From Mayamaea pseudoterrestris (lineage: Eukaryota > Bacillariophyta > Bacillariophyceae > Sellaphorales > Sellaphoraceae): 64,000 nt of DNA. Positions 24,473-35,152 of this stretch are shown piece by piece. The notes below the pieces were generated by a model. It was not told the DNA's origin. It saw only the letters and a program-made list of their open reading frames with translations, and did no database searches. The DNA lies in NCBI GenBank assembly GCA_027923505.1, contig BROI01000016.1, forward strand, positions 248,001-312,000. Direction: 5' to 3'. Position 1 is the first letter of the stretch, and each line of letters begins with the position of its first letter. The translations under genes were made by a program, and so were the position numbers.

Positions 24473-26239
24473 ATGGTGTTTTCCTCCACCTCCAAAACCG
24501 ACACTCTCAAGACGCGCAGCAACTCGCTCCTTCACTTGGCAACGACATCGTCACAGCAGTCTGTTCAGCTTCCGGTTACTTCACCCAATAGCAGCAACAG
24601 CAATAGCAGCAATGGCAATAGCAGCAGTCATACTCGATTACTAAATGGCAGCAGCATCACTGCTTCCAATCGCAGTCGCTTTCCAATCTACGGCATTCTC
24701 TGCATGTCAGTCTTGTCGCTGGTGTGGCTGCATCAAGACTCGCTCATGATTTTGGTTTCCGGAAGCTCCATGGCCAGTTTGACCGTTTCGCGGCAGCAGC
24801 AGTCGACGCAGTCATATTTGTCCATGCGGCAGCAGCAGCAGCAGCAGCAGCAAGACTTGCTTCCTGACTTGCAGTTTACACTGAAAGCGGCTCAACTACC
24901 TCATTCTGTCGCTGCCAAGATCAAGACTGTTTTCATCAACCAACCCCCGCGCATTTCCATAGATTCGCACATACTTCCACCGCACCGTCCCTTTTGCAGG
25001 CGCAGTCAAGTCATTGACGGCGAGTGGTCGCCCGTCTTGCTGAACAAGCCGCCCTACGTGACAACAACGACGCACTTGCGCTGCTACCCCAGTCAGTACT
25101 ACGGACAAGTGCCGTTTCCGTCGTACGAGTGGACCGTCTCCAGTCAGGCGGAGCATGGCAGCGCCGAAAGTGTCCGCGCCGACCACGTGTACGACAACAC
25201 CGACGACGTCGACGACTGCCTCTGGAGTCCGTGGTCCAAGACGGACTTTTGTCAAGCCACGGCGAATCAACACTTGCTGATCGTCGGCGACTCGCTGTCG
25301 TGGGAGCACTACGCGTCGCTGGTGCAGCTCCTGGGCGAATCGGTCCATCAAGGCTTTCAGCACCAGTCCAAAGCCTACGGCGTGCCCGTCGGACAAGCCG
25401 TATGCAACGGCAACACGAAAGTTTGGTATCTGCGCGACGACAAACTGGACATGTTGCCGCGTTTGTTGGACGAATTTGTGCCGCACCAAATCATTGCCAA
25501 TCGCGGCGCGCACTATGTCAACGACACGATGCTCATGGGAGCCTTGCGTGAAGACGTCTTTCCCGCCATTAAAAAGTGGCAGAAAACGTGTCGCGCGGAA
25601 TATGGCGGAGGCAGCTCCGTTTGTTCATTCGCCTGGCGCACGTCCGTGCCGGGCCACCCCGACTGCAGCGACGGCAAGCAGTCGCTCTACACCAAACCGA
25701 ACAATCACTTGGCGGAGGTGGAAAGCATGATTCGAAGGCTCAAGAATTACGATAATCATACCATCAACTATCACTGGTACGACTACCAGCATCAGAATGA
25801 ACTCGTGTTGGAATTGTTACAGGAAATGTTTGGCGACGGCGACGGAAGCAACGGCGGCGACCGTGTGCACGACGATTTGGACAATTACATGGTCCTCGAC
25901 GCCTACTACTTGAACGTGCGACGACCCGACGAGCATCGGGCGCACCAAGGCGACTGCCTGCACAATTGCTATCCCGGCAAAATGGACGTTTACTCAAGGC
26001 TGCACCTGCACTACTTGCTGGCCAAGCAGGAGCAAGCTAAACGAGAAACTACAACGTGGAGTAGCAGCAGCAAGAATACACGAGTCATTGTCAGCAAGAA
26101 TGCTACTTGGTGGGGACCAACTAGCGTGAGCACCGAATATGACAAGCAGGGCTGGATGAACATTATCTATGGCGACAAGAAGAAGAAAAATGGAGACGAC
26201 CTTGCACAGGAGACGGCCATGGCACTGGAGGCTCTTTGA
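24473..26239 (+). CDS. Type II membrane PC-esterase/TBL-like (SGNH-fold) protein
   Basis: A 588-aa intronless frame. The in-frame codon upstream at 24413 is TTG, so I take the ATG at 24473. A Ser/Asn-rich cytosolic tail is followed by one hydrophobic anchor (core ILCMSVLSLVWL) and a Gln-rich stem containing a CAG-encoded Gln run. The lumenal domain carries the two hallmarks of the PC-esterase family (PF13839; plant TRICHOME BIREFRINGENCE-LIKE and related acyl transferases or esterases). These are a GDS motif in IVGDSLSWEH (residues 272-274) and a C-terminal DCLH (D494, H497), which together supply the Ser-Asp-His triad. Known relatives work in the Golgi on O-acetylation of polysaccharides. 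By inference this protein modifies cell-wall or secreted glycans. The substrate cannot be deduced. Confidence 0.82.
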   Translation: MVFSSTSKTDTLKTRSNSLLHLATTSSQQSVQLPVTSPNSSNSNSSNGNSSSHTRLLNGSSITASNRSRFPIYGILCMSVLSLVWLHQDSLMILVSGSSMASLTVSRQQQSTQSYLSMRQQQQQQQQDLLPDLQFTLKAAQLPHSVAAKIKTVFINQPPRISIDSHILPPHRPFCRRSQVIDGEWSPVLLNKPPYVTTTTHLRCYPSQYYGQVPFPSYEWTVSSQAEHGSAESVRADHVYDNTDDVDDCLWSPWSKTDFCQATANQHLLIVGDSLSWEHYASLVQLLGESVHQGFQHQSKAYGVPVGQAVCNGNTKVWYLRDDKLDMLPRLLDEFVPHQIIANRGAHYVNDTMLMGALREDVFPAIKKWQKTCRAEYGGGSSVCSFAWRTSVPGHPDCSDGKQSLYTKPNNHLAEVESMIRRLKNYDNHTINYHWYDYQHQNELVLELLQEMFGDGDGSNGGDRVHDDLDNYMVLDAYYLNVRRPDEHRAHQGDCLHNCYPGKMDVYSRLHLHYLLAKQEQAKRETTTWSSSSKNTRVIVSKNATWWGPTSVSTEYDKQGWMNIIYGDKKKKNGDDLAQETAMALEAL

Positions 26240-26840
26240 ATGCGGCAAGTCGTCTTGAGTTAAAGCGGCGGGCCATTAGTGCACATCGGCGACAAGTCGG
26301 TCAACAAGTTTTTAGGTACTGGTCGATTAACAATATTCTGATAGCATTGGTGGGCAAAGAATGGTATTTTTTTTAACTACTGATTCCATTCTTCCATAGC
26401 GACCATAGCAACCATAGCAACGCTAGCAACAGCACGAATATTACGCGCTCCATCCACCGTATGTAGAATAGACCTTTTCATCCACTCGAGCTCGCAAGCT
26501 TCACTATATGTATTCATGGCTTTGCATCAATTTCACCCTCTCCGCTTCAGGCAGATGCTGCAGTGGAAAGTTATGACGCCATTGCGGGGCGATACGGCTA
26601 AGAACGAGTACTCCGATTGCTAGAGGATTCGACTGTGCCTTTCGTAGTTAATTGGTTGAAGTGGAGCGTTTCTCCGTGAGCTCGTACTTGATGCTTCTAA
26701 AGGTTTTGCACTATGACACGACCTACTGGCGTGCAAGGCTATAATGAGATAGTCCGAAGGAAGCGCAAGGAATCTCCGTGTGTACTATTCGCTTCATAGC
26801 GCTGGAATTGCTGCCTCTTCGCGAAGCTTTCTCGGCGGAA
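26240..26840. other. Intergenic
   Basis: No gene is visible. Near 26395-26430 there are tandem, imperfect copies of AACCATAGC-like units. The rest is unremarkable. Confidence 0.45.
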
Positions 26841-27560
26841 ATGTTGTGCCCAAATGACTGGGCAAAATTCTCGCTCAACTATTCCTATAGTAATTCCTCA
26901 TTATTTTCAAAAGCATCATTGCCAAACAACATGCATCAGCACCTTCACCTCATCCCCTCTCACCACAATGCTGACGGCTCTGCCGCGGCAGCTATCGAAT
27001 GGAGGAGCAGGCTGCTGGTCAAATCTGATCTGCCGCAATACCTCACTCACTTTGGAACCAAGCCTCAGGTAGCGCTGACTTCAATAGGCTGCTCCATCTT
27101 ACCCATGGACATACATCGCGTGCGTCCTTGTGATCCTGTCACAATGCTGGAGGCAAGACTTCAAGAGTTGATGCAACAGGAAGCCAATACCTCTTTCTTG
27201 CTCGAGCATATCAAGACAAACCCTCACCGCGCCACACTGCTTGCGTCCTTATTTCCTTCATTGCCACCAGGTGACATCACATGCAAGAAATATCGAACAG
27301 AGTCTGTCAGTGTCGCTAGGGAACAGAGCTTGCCTCAAGTTTCACCCGCGAATGTGCCCAAAATCAAGGTTTCAGCCAAAAAGCGCCAGCAGGTGGCAAA
27401 GCACTCTTCGTGCCCACGCCCATTCCTTGCACAAGGCAAGCCAAATCGCATGCTTCCAAAGTCATTCACATCGTTTCGGCAAACGTGGAAGCTACTGGAA
27501 GGCTCCGAGCATCGGCGAGAACTGTTTGCTCGTTTCATTACCATGCCCCGACACAAGTAA
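26841..27560 (+). CDS. Hypothetical protein, about 239 aa
   Basis: The open frame extends upstream to 26778 but begins there with GTG; the first in-frame ATG is at 26841. I recognise no domain. The middle holds a Leu/Glu-rich helix (LEARLQELMQQEA). The C-terminal half is basic, with KKRQQ, and ends in RHK. The 3' end may be spliced: a donor (ACAA|GTAAGC, intron from 27557) overlaps the stop. Acceptors at 27656-27657 or 27680-27681 would replace the last residue with either two or about 30 residues. Whether it is a real gene rests on length only. Confidence 0.45.
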   Translation: MLCPNDWAKFSLNYSYSNSSLFSKASLPNNMHQHLHLIPSHHNADGSAAAAIEWRSRLLVKSDLPQYLTHFGTKPQVALTSIGCSILPMDIHRVRPCDPVTMLEARLQELMQQEANTSFLLEHIKTNPHRATLLASLFPSLPPGDITCKKYRTESVSVAREQSLPQVSPANVPKIKVSAKKRQQVAKHSSCPRPFLAQGKPNRMLPKSFTSFRQTWKLLEGSEHRRELFARFITMPRHK

Positions 27561-28369
27561 GCTCTTGACCTACTAGGCGTCGATTTCATGTTTCCATTAA
27601 CAATATAAAATTTTGTTTCATCTAATTCTAATCTACTAGTCAATTGTTGTTTGCCAGGTTTTGAAGTGCATCCTATTTCAGCCTTATACCGCATCTTGTC
27701 CAAGGTGGCAAGACACATGGACTCGCCGACTCGCCTAATGCTGGAGCCGAGTTCGTCCTCCTATGACGGGCCCGGCAGCATCTGCGACGAAGCCCTGACA
27801 AGTAGGTGAAAATGGAGAGGCACCTATCCGCGGCTGCGGTCAATGACGCATGACGTTGGCGCCTACCTTTTGACAACGGATGAATGTACGAGGGACTGGC
27901 CACTGGCCAATTAAGTTGAACGCTGCCACAGGCTGACGAAAGTGACACTGCGCGTTTCAAAGGTACGAGTTTCTCGTTCTCGCGACAATATTCCAGTACG
28001 ACAACGTCTAATTATACGCATTAAAGTGATAGCATTCAACTACTTTTGGATCTGTCAAAACTATGGCAAATTTGCTTGTCGAACAACGAATCAGCGATTC
28101 GCTTTTTCATTACCGCTACGACAATTTGCCACGGAACTTGTGGTATTCGGATTGCCGCCTTGCGCGCGCTTGACACACTTTTAAAGTATCCTACATTCAC
28201 ATTAGCGAAAGATTGGTGCGTTGGGCGCCGAAACTGCGAGCGTCACCAAGCGCGCGCGCAATAGTGTCTGGTGAGTGCACCAAGAAAACAAAAAGACTGC
28301 AGCGTCCGATTCTTGAAAGCGTTCGTTGCTTGCGGTACATTTAATAGTGATTGTATTGTTATTGCAGCA
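27561..28369. other. Intergenic; leader of the giant LRR gene
   Basis: Short frames only. The sequence just before the LRR gene's ATG reads TTGTATTGTTATTGCAG, a good splice acceptor, so a 5'-UTR intron is possible. A matching donor could be the AAAG|GTACGAG at about 27960. Confidence 0.4.
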
Positions 28370-31300
28370 ATGAACTATTCACGCAACGACGACAATGACG
28401 ACTACGAGGATTTTAGTGGCGACGACAAGTCGACTGCTGCAGATGCAGCATCGGTCCATTCCATGACGACTCGCAGCGATCAAGTCGCCCTTCGCAGCAG
28501 TCACCATGACACCGAGTCGGTCGCATCCTCTACATCTATAGTGAATCAATCGCACGAAACGCACGCGACGCATGACACGTACTCGACCGTCGACAGCAGT
28601 GGCGCGCATCAATCCGCCAGCCCCGAACTAGCAACCCAAGTGCGCAACCTCAATCACTTGTTGAGTCAGTCGACGCCGACTAAAATTTTGGGAAACTTGG
28701 CCGACACGTCGCAACTGCGTGACGACGACGACGACGCATTGGCGGAGGAGCTGCTGGATTTGCGCGCAAGTCAGGCGCTGCTCGCCGCGGAACTGCAGAA
28801 AGCGCGCGTAGCTGCGCCGGATGAGGAAGCTTTTGCGACGACGCAACAAGAATCAATACAAGAAGAATTCAGCAATTATCAAAAAGAATCATTCTTGCCC
28901 TTGTCTGTTCTAAATGCGTCTGCGGATAAAAAATTTCGAAAGCGGCCGCAGCAAGAAACAGATTCTCCGTTGCAGCCGCAGCACTACGCGACGCCGCTGC
29001 AGCATTTCGCAGACTGGAACGACATTTCCGAACGCGACGACGAAGATCATTCGGAGATAGAGCAATTTACAGACGAAATATACTTTGAATCCATGCAGTC
29101 GCCGGAGATGGAGCAGCAGCAGCAGTCGTTTGCAAATACAAGTGCAATGAGGAAGAATCAAGCCGATGAATATGTACATGACGAAAACCAAGTCACAGAC
29201 TACGACACGCCATCGCCCGAAACTAGTGACAGCGCCATGGATTTACTGCAGACGCTCGTGGCGAGTCCATTGCAAGCCAAAGAACTGTATCGTGCGGAAG
29301 ACGAGCATGATGAAAGTAGTAGCAGCAATCAGCAGTGGGTGACGCAGCCGCAGCAAGTGTATCGTCGACATGATGACGACAATGACGACGATAATAACAA
29401 TGCCGCTGTCGCGTCGGTTTTACTCGCCCTTCTCAAAGCAAAAACAGCAGCAGCAGAGTCACCCATGCGACCAGTGACTCCGCAGATGCAAGACGACGAA
29501 GAACCCTTGACGTTGCAGCGACTCGATGACTCCAACGATGCATTTTTGCAGCAATCCGCAAGCTTACAAGCAGCCAGTCTTTTGAGAACGAATGACTTGG
29601 CGAAAGCGGAATCACTGCACTCAAATGTCGCGGATATTGATACAGATGCTGAGACTGCTGAAGTAGATGCAGCAGCTTCTTTGGAATCATCTTCTGCCTC
29701 TCCAGCACTGACATTTAGTCGCCAACGCCGACGCCAACCACCCATACAGACGGCGGCGCTCAAGCCGTGGCGTTCCATGACGCCGGCAAAGAGGCGGGAG
29801 CGTCGGGGAAGTAGTTTTACGGAAGGTGATGCAACAAATACTGTTACTGAGCAAGATGCTCATCCGCCGCCCAAAGTGGCAAGGACGATTGCTGCCGTCA
29901 CGCCGGATGCTAGTGATAACGTGGCAAACGACGAACCTAGTGTAGATGCAGTCGCTGCTCGTCTTGTTGACAATCAACAATTTGATCAAGCCGGCGAGCG
30001 CAAGGTGATAAAGGAATCTGCTCGTGGCTTGGCAGACGTCATACCGAGTCCAGATGCAATCGTTGCTCCTCTTGTTGTCAATCAACAATTTGATCAAGCC
30101 GACGAATCTCTTTTGGTGAAGGGACCAACACTTTGGCGGCCACGAAGCAACAGCAGCAGTAACCCCGACTCGCCAGGCAGTCAAAAGCCAGGTCCACTTG
30201 CCGCCATGGTCCGGGCGCCCTCGCGCGACTCTTCCTCCAGATCAAATGCCAATTTGACCGAACCAATCATTGCGAAAGAAGTGTCAAAAGACATGCCGAT
30301 TGCTATTAGTAATAGTAAGCTTTCTGGAGGAAGCCTTGCCGTTGGATCATTGACGCCACGTCGAACCGATAACGCGCGACAATTGGTCGCAGATACGCCG
30401 CAGCGACTTGTCGCTCCGCCTTCATCGCCGTCCAGCAAAAATTCGCCAGGTAGTACAGTCATGGGTGCGAGCCTTGCCAAAGGCTCATACAACGATCGTC
30501 AAAGCGCATGGCCGCTCATGTCGTCACGTTCCTTGCCGACGGTTTACGTCAATGACGCTGCACACCGTGCTTCTGGAAAGGAGCCGTTGTCGCCTCCTCG
30601 GATTGCTCGCATTGGATCGGGTTCCGGCAGCACACCAAGGCAACATGATGCTTTCGAAACGAAGCAACCTGATCGAGTGCAGACAACACAACGATTGACG
30701 GATGCGAATGATCAGTTGCCTGATGTGGCCGATACTACAGGAAGTGAAAGGAGCGACACGCTAAACACGATTGCTCCGGCAAAGGCAATGACAAGGCCTG
30801 GCTTGAGCATTAAAATTCCCAGTGCCGATGTACTTCCGCGACGACGCTCCTACAATGATTTGGAAACGAGCCGGCACTCCTTGTCATCCACAACACCGCT
30901 TGGCGCTGACGACACGCCCGATCCACCGACGTTGAGGAGATACTCGCATTCGGACCAGTCTCATGCCACCGACAAGATGATTCTCGATCCACTTCCGTCG
31001 CTTCCAGAGCAGGTGTCAAACTTGGCGTCTCCAGCCATGACGGATGTGTCGTCGGATTTCGATGCAATGTGGGATACACTGAGCATGAATGAACCCAAGT
31101 CGGTGGATATGGACTTGCCACCAGCAACACCGGTGGACGAGGTTTTCACCGACAAAAGGACCGGCTTTGCCAATAGCGATACACCAGCAACAGGCTCGTC
31201 ACGATTCGCGAACAAAGGGTCGACGAAAGCAATACATCCAATTTTATTTCAATCAAAGGTTTCAAGCCACGGCGATGAAGCGATAACCGATGAAGAGTCT

Positions 31301-33082
31301 CAGCTTGCTGCAGTGAAAAAGGCACAACCGCCACGAGCGAGCAACAATAGTCGAAAGTACTGTTTACTGGTGCTTGCTTTCTTCATTATTGCTGCTTTGA
31401 TTTGGATTCCGGTTCTGATTTGGTCTCAAAAGGCTCGCTCGAAGGACGCATCCAACGTAATAGTTGCTCCGACGACTGCTCCTTCCATTATTGCATTAGT
31501 GCCCACTCGAGTCGTACCACTGTCCGATGGACCAACTCAAGTTCCAGCAAGACCATCGGGTGGTGGACGCGATACTTTGCTACCTTCGAGGACGTTTGTA
31601 CCATCGCTTGTCCCTACATTAGCGCCGTCGGATGTTCCTAGCCTCGCTGCCTTGTCATCTACGCCGTCATTGTCGCCAACTGCGGCCTACTCATCGAATG
31701 CACCGACAAACCAACCAAGCGTGTCTCCTGCACCCGTTGCGATAGTAGTTCCAACCGTATCACCGATAACTGGTTCGCCGACGGTTGTGATTGCAGGTCT
31801 GTTTGGTCTACTCGCTTCACGATCGCTTGATGGAGGAGCTGCGCTACGCAACGAGTCAAGTCCACAATATGAAGCATATCGGTGGCTATCCGGTAACGAC
31901 AATGTCAATACGTATTCTGAAGATCGCCTCTTGCAGCGGTATAGTCTGGCCACACTCTATTACAGTACCGATGGGCCGAATTGGACTCAGGTCGACAGCT
32001 GGCTTTCGAACAGCAATGAATGCTCCTGGTTTGTTCAAACCACCACGCCATGTGGACCAGCAAATGACTTAACAAAATTGGAACTGTACTACAATGATTT
32101 GGGTGGTCAGCTTCCTCTAGAGATTGCCTTGTTGTCGAATCTCGTCAAGATTGACTTATCTGGAGGACCAAGTCGCTCACTTTCCGGCACGATACCGCCA
32201 TCACTGGGTGCCTTGACGCTGCTCAAGGAATTGAAACTTCAAAACAATGACTTGGCTGGACCATTGCCGACGGAGCTTGGCGAGCTCACTGAGCTGATTG
32301 CGCTCGACCTTTCCTACAACCGTTTGTCTGGCACCATCATGACGGAGCTTGGCAACCTGAAGCGATTGGAGAAGCTGCGTCTATCAGCCAATGGCCTCAC
32401 TGGATCAATTCCTGTAGAACTTCAATACAACCAGTTCCTCTTAACCTTGATGCTGGATAACAACATGCTCACCGGAGGAATCGATCCGTTCATTGGACAA
32501 TTGACGAACCTCCAAACAATTGTTTTGGAAAACAACAAGCTCTCATCGACGCTTCCATCGACCGTTGGCAACCTACTCGACCTCATGGTACTTTCACTGG
32601 CAGACAATTCCATGTCAGGGTCGCTGCCCGATACGCTCGGTAAACTTACGAATCTTATTCGCCTTTCGCTCGCCAACAATGCGTTCAGTGGCCGACTGCC
32701 CAATAGTTTATCATACCTTCAAAAGCTGACGGAGGAGCTGGACTTGTCGTTCAATTCCTTCACCGGTACCATTCCATTACATCTTGGCGACATTGATGGC
32801 AACTTGCGCGTGCTAAAGCTTGATCACAATCAACTTTCTGGAATTATTCCCGCATCCTTTACCAAGTTTATTCGACTCAACTTGCTAAATCTTCAAACCA
32901 ATAACTTGACTGGCAGCATGCCAACTGGCGTCTGCAGCTTGTTCAACCAGACACTACCCAGCATTTTCGTCGACTGCGACGAAGTAGATTGTCCCTGCTG
33001 CAACTACTGCTGCACGGACGGTGCGCTGGATTGTCAGTGTCGCTACGAAGGAACGCCAAAGGAATGGATGTGCTACTTCTAA
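28370..33082 (+). CDS. Giant single-pass membrane protein with extracellular plant-type LRRs
   Basis: About 1570 aa without an intron in the coding part. I start at 28370 (MNYSRNDD); the open frame runs upstream but an acceptor-like site precedes this ATG. Residues 1 to ~990 are hydrophilic, acidic and Ser/Gln-rich, and predicted disordered and cytosolic. One transmembrane helix (~997-1019, LLVLAFFIIAALIWIPVLIW) follows. A Pro/Ser/Thr linker with APSDVPS-type repeats follows to ~1140. An N-terminal LRR cap (STDGPNW, near 1205) precedes about a dozen LRRs of the LxxLxxLxLxxNxLxGxIP type, up to ~1530. The tail is Cys-rich (CPCCNYCC). The architecture matches diatom receptor-like LRR membrane proteins without a kinase. 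A surface recognition role is inferred; the ligand is unknown. Confidence 0.88.
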   Translation: MNYSRNDDNDDYEDFSGDDKSTAADAASVHSMTTRSDQVALRSSHHDTESVASSTSIVNQSHETHATHDTYSTVDSSGAHQSASPELATQVRNLNHLLSQSTPTKILGNLADTSQLRDDDDDALAEELLDLRASQALLAAELQKARVAAPDEEAFATTQQESIQEEFSNYQKESFLPLSVLNASADKKFRKRPQQETDSPLQPQHYATPLQHFADWNDISERDDEDHSEIEQFTDEIYFESMQSPEMEQQQQSFANTSAMRKNQADEYVHDENQVTDYDTPSPETSDSAMDLLQTLVASPLQAKELYRAEDEHDESSSSNQQWVTQPQQVYRRHDDDNDDDNNNAAVASVLLALLKAKTAAAESPMRPVTPQMQDDEEPLTLQRLDDSNDAFLQQSASLQAASLLRTNDLAKAESLHSNVADIDTDAETAEVDAAASLESSSASPALTFSRQRRRQPPIQTAALKPWRSMTPAKRRERRGSSFTEGDATNTVTEQDAHPPPKVARTIAAVTPDASDNVANDEPSVDAVAARLVDNQQFDQAGERKVIKESARGLADVIPSPDAIVAPLVVNQQFDQADESLLVKGPTLWRPRSNSSSNPDSPGSQKPGPLAAMVRAPSRDSSSRSNANLTEPIIAKEVSKDMPIAISNSKLSGGSLAVGSLTPRRTDNARQLVADTPQRLVAPPSSPSSKNSPGSTVMGASLAKGSYNDRQSAWPLMSSRSLPTVYVNDAAHRASGKEPLSPPRIARIGSGSGSTPRQHDAFETKQPDRVQTTQRLTDANDQLPDVADTTGSERSDTLNTIAPAKAMTRPGLSIKIPSADVLPRRRSYNDLETSRHSLSSTTPLGADDTPDPPTLRRYSHSDQSHATDKMILDPLPSLPEQVSNLASPAMTDVSSDFDAMWDTLSMNEPKSVDMDLPPATPVDEVFTDKRTGFANSDTPATGSSRFANKGSTKAIHPILFQSKVSSHGDEAITDEESQLAAVKKAQPPRASNNSRKYCLLVLAFFIIAALIWIPVLIWSQKARSKDASNVIVAPTTAPSIIALVPTRVVPLSDGPTQVPARPSGGGRDTLLPSRTFVPSLVPTLAPSDVPSLAALSSTPSLSPTAAYSSNAPTNQPSVSPAPVAIVVPTVSPITGSPTVVIAGLFGLLASRSLDGGAALRNESSPQYEAYRWLSGNDNVNTYSEDRLLQRYSLATLYYSTDGPNWTQVDSWLSNSNECSWFVQTTTPCGPANDLTKLELYYNDLGGQLPLEIALLSNLVKIDLSGGPSRSLSGTIPPSLGALTLLKELKLQNNDLAGPLPTELGELTELIALDLSYNRLSGTIMTELGNLKRLEKLRLSANGLTGSIPVELQYNQFLLTLMLDNNMLTGGIDPFIGQLTNLQTIVLENNKLSSTLPSTVGNLLDLMVLSLADNSMSGSLPDTLGKLTNLIRLSLANNAFSGRLPNSLSYLQKLTEELDLSFNSFTGTIPLHLGDIDGNLRVLKLDHNQLSGIIPASFTKFIRLNLLNLQTNNLTGSMPTGVCSLFNQTLPSIFVDCDEVDCPCCNYCCTDGALDCQCRYEGTPKEWMCYF

Positions 33083-33568
33083 GTGTAAAAGACTACGATT
33101 CATAACATATATACATAATTAATAAAATGGACACTAGCTGTCAATCACCAGGCATTAGTAAAGGTGTGTCACAACCGCGCTTGATACGCAGTAATAACTT
33201 ATTGCGTGAGTGATAGGTGGGCGATGGATAGCTACCGAAACCGATAGCCTAGCATCTACCGTCGCACCGGTTCAGATAGCCTTCGTTCCACGATTCCGCC
33301 TCCGATTCACAAAACGGCGCGACTTGGATCTTTCATCTTAGACTCATCGTCATACGTTCAACTCTATACTCCTCCTGCGACTACTAATATAATAGCAGCA
33401 GCACTGAAAGTCGCATAAAGCTAGATACCCACGGAAATCAGAGCAGCAATAGCAAGGAGCAAGGAGCAAGGATCTTCACGCTGCTGCTGCTGCTGCCCGC
33501 TGCTGCTGAAACTCGCTGCACCGCTGCAAGCTCGAGGAATTGCAGCGACAACAAGCATTGCAGACAGC
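33083..33568. other. Intergenic; upstream of the RNI-like gene
   Basis: No gene is present. A CTG/CCGCTG run lies at about 33480-33510, just before the RNI-like start codon. Confidence 0.5.
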
Positions 33569-35152
33569 ATGTCGTCAGACTATACTGTTTATTGGCAGCG
33601 TCATATGAGCCATGACGATTTTATATCTTTACTCGAGCGATGTTTCATAGAGGCAAGGACGATTCGCTTGTGCATTGACGAGGAACTATTGGAAGCTTAT
33701 ACGCAACTTACCAAATTACAAGCTTCGCAAGTACTTAAAGCTTTTCGAAAGACAGTAATTCACGTGGTAAACTTTACGAGTCCGCCGCCGAATGTGAGTC
33801 ACTTTTACGAGCTTTGCGAAACGCTTGGCTCAATCGCCAGCATCAAACATGTCATTATATCGTACTTGGCCGCGGAATACAATGAGAATGTTGACCAAGA
33901 GTACTTATGTATTGTTGCTCGATGCATGCGCCATTGTAAAAAGTTTGAGTTTTGCTATTATGCAGGTCGCAAATGGGACACGGGCGGCGAAGCCAGAGTC
34001 GCAGAACTATTTCACTACTTGTCAATCCACCCCAAGCTTAAGACGGTCAAGCTGTGTTTGGAGGGAATAAGAGTTGCATCAGCGCTGAAGTGTCTTGTTC
34101 GTCGCTTACATAATTCAAGAATGGAGGAACTCGTTCTCGAGGCGCACGACGAGGAATATCTCGTGGATCCCGACGTTGCCAGTGTCTTACTTACTTTACT
34201 CAACCGACGAATAAATTTACAGCTATCTGGCTTTTCTTTTGAGTCACAAGAAGGGTGGCAAATATTTTGTGCCGGTATTGCCTCGTCGACTGTCAAGAAG
34301 CTGTCCTTGTCAAGCTTTGAAATTCATTCGGACATGTTTGCTTCATCCTTGATTCAGTCGGGATTGCCCGACCTGGCAATCCGTTCTTGGCAATTTGACT
34401 TTGCCGAGCATCTGCCTACGTTTTACATCAACATGTCGCGTAGCCTCCCTTTAATGTCACTTGAGTCGCTTGATTTGGGTAGCCTTATTGACGAAGACGG
34501 GCACGAGATATTCCATATGGTGAATGAAGATGCCATGGACAATTTGGTTCCGGGGCTGTTTCGTGCAGCAGTCGATTGTCCTTCACTTGTGACTTTTAAC
34601 CTTCCACCTGCTATATACACGGCAGCAATGGATGAGGCATTGGCTCGCTGGGTGCGAATGAAGGACTCCAAGTTGCAAAACGTCACTGTCAATCGTATAG
34701 CTCCAGCGTTTTACCACCCGCCCACTTGCTCGCCTCTGCTACTGACCGCTTTGACCGAGACATGCGCTGTCAAAAATATTACCTGGAACACTATTGATGC
34801 CGACTATATCGAGGATTGGGCAAATACTCATTTCCGTGGTGTTGTCGAGGGTTACGGAGATGATGATTCTCTGTCAGAAGAGAATGATGGCGACTTGAAG
34901 AGTATAGAGACGGTTCTTTCTTTGAATCATGCTGGGCGCGGGTACATGGTAGTTGGCGCTGCGAACCGCGTCGCTTGTCTCAAGGTGTTGGAAAAGGTCA
35001 AGCACAATTTGGACTGCTTGTTCTTTCATTTGCGCGAAAACCCAACTTTGTGCGTCTCCAGCAACGTAGTGCCTACCAAGAAGCCTATCAAGAAGCGATC
35101 ACATTGGATTAGCGAAAAGGATCGGCCTCGCAAGCGGCAAAAAACACGTTAG
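33569..35152 (+). CDS. RNI-like/LRR-superfamily protein with basic C-terminal tail (copy 1)
   Basis: A 527-aa intronless frame. The body is a chain of degenerate Leu-rich alpha/beta repeats of the ribonuclease-inhibitor-like type (LKTVKLCLEG, VKKLSLSSFEI, LESLDLGSL). Near the end is a conserved block, LNHAGRGYM...VLEKVKHNLDCLFFHLRENPTLC, seen in many diatom RNI-like proteins. It recurs in the gene at 42736-44226 (LNSVGWRYL...MDCLYFHLRENPLLC). The final 25 residues are strongly basic (KKPIKKR, RPRKRQKTR) and resemble a nuclear localisation signal. Protein-protein recognition is inferred from the fold; no partner is evident. Confidence 0.75.
   Translation: MSSDYTVYWQRHMSHDDFISLLERCFIEARTIRLCIDEELLEAYTQLTKLQASQVLKAFRKTVIHVVNFTSPPPNVSHFYELCETLGSIASIKHVIISYLAAEYNENVDQEYLCIVARCMRHCKKFEFCYYAGRKWDTGGEARVAELFHYLSIHPKLKTVKLCLEGIRVASALKCLVRRLHNSRMEELVLEAHDEEYLVDPDVASVLLTLLNRRINLQLSGFSFESQEGWQIFCAGIASSTVKKLSLSSFEIHSDMFASSLIQSGLPDLAIRSWQFDFAEHLPTFYINMSRSLPLMSLESLDLGSLIDEDGHEIFHMVNEDAMDNLVPGLFRAAVDCPSLVTFNLPPAIYTAAMDEALARWVRMKDSKLQNVTVNRIAPAFYHPPTCSPLLLTALTETCAVKNITWNTIDADYIEDWANTHFRGVVEGYGDDDSLSEENDGDLKSIETVLSLNHAGRGYMVVGAANRVACLKVLEKVKHNLDCLFFHLRENPTLCVSSNVVPTKKPIKKRSHWISEKDRPRKRQKTR

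Noticed and set aside
24896-25513. Minus-strand frame of 205 codons inside the PC-esterase gene
   Set aside because: It overlaps the catalytic domain of a recognisable gene and shows no motif of its own.
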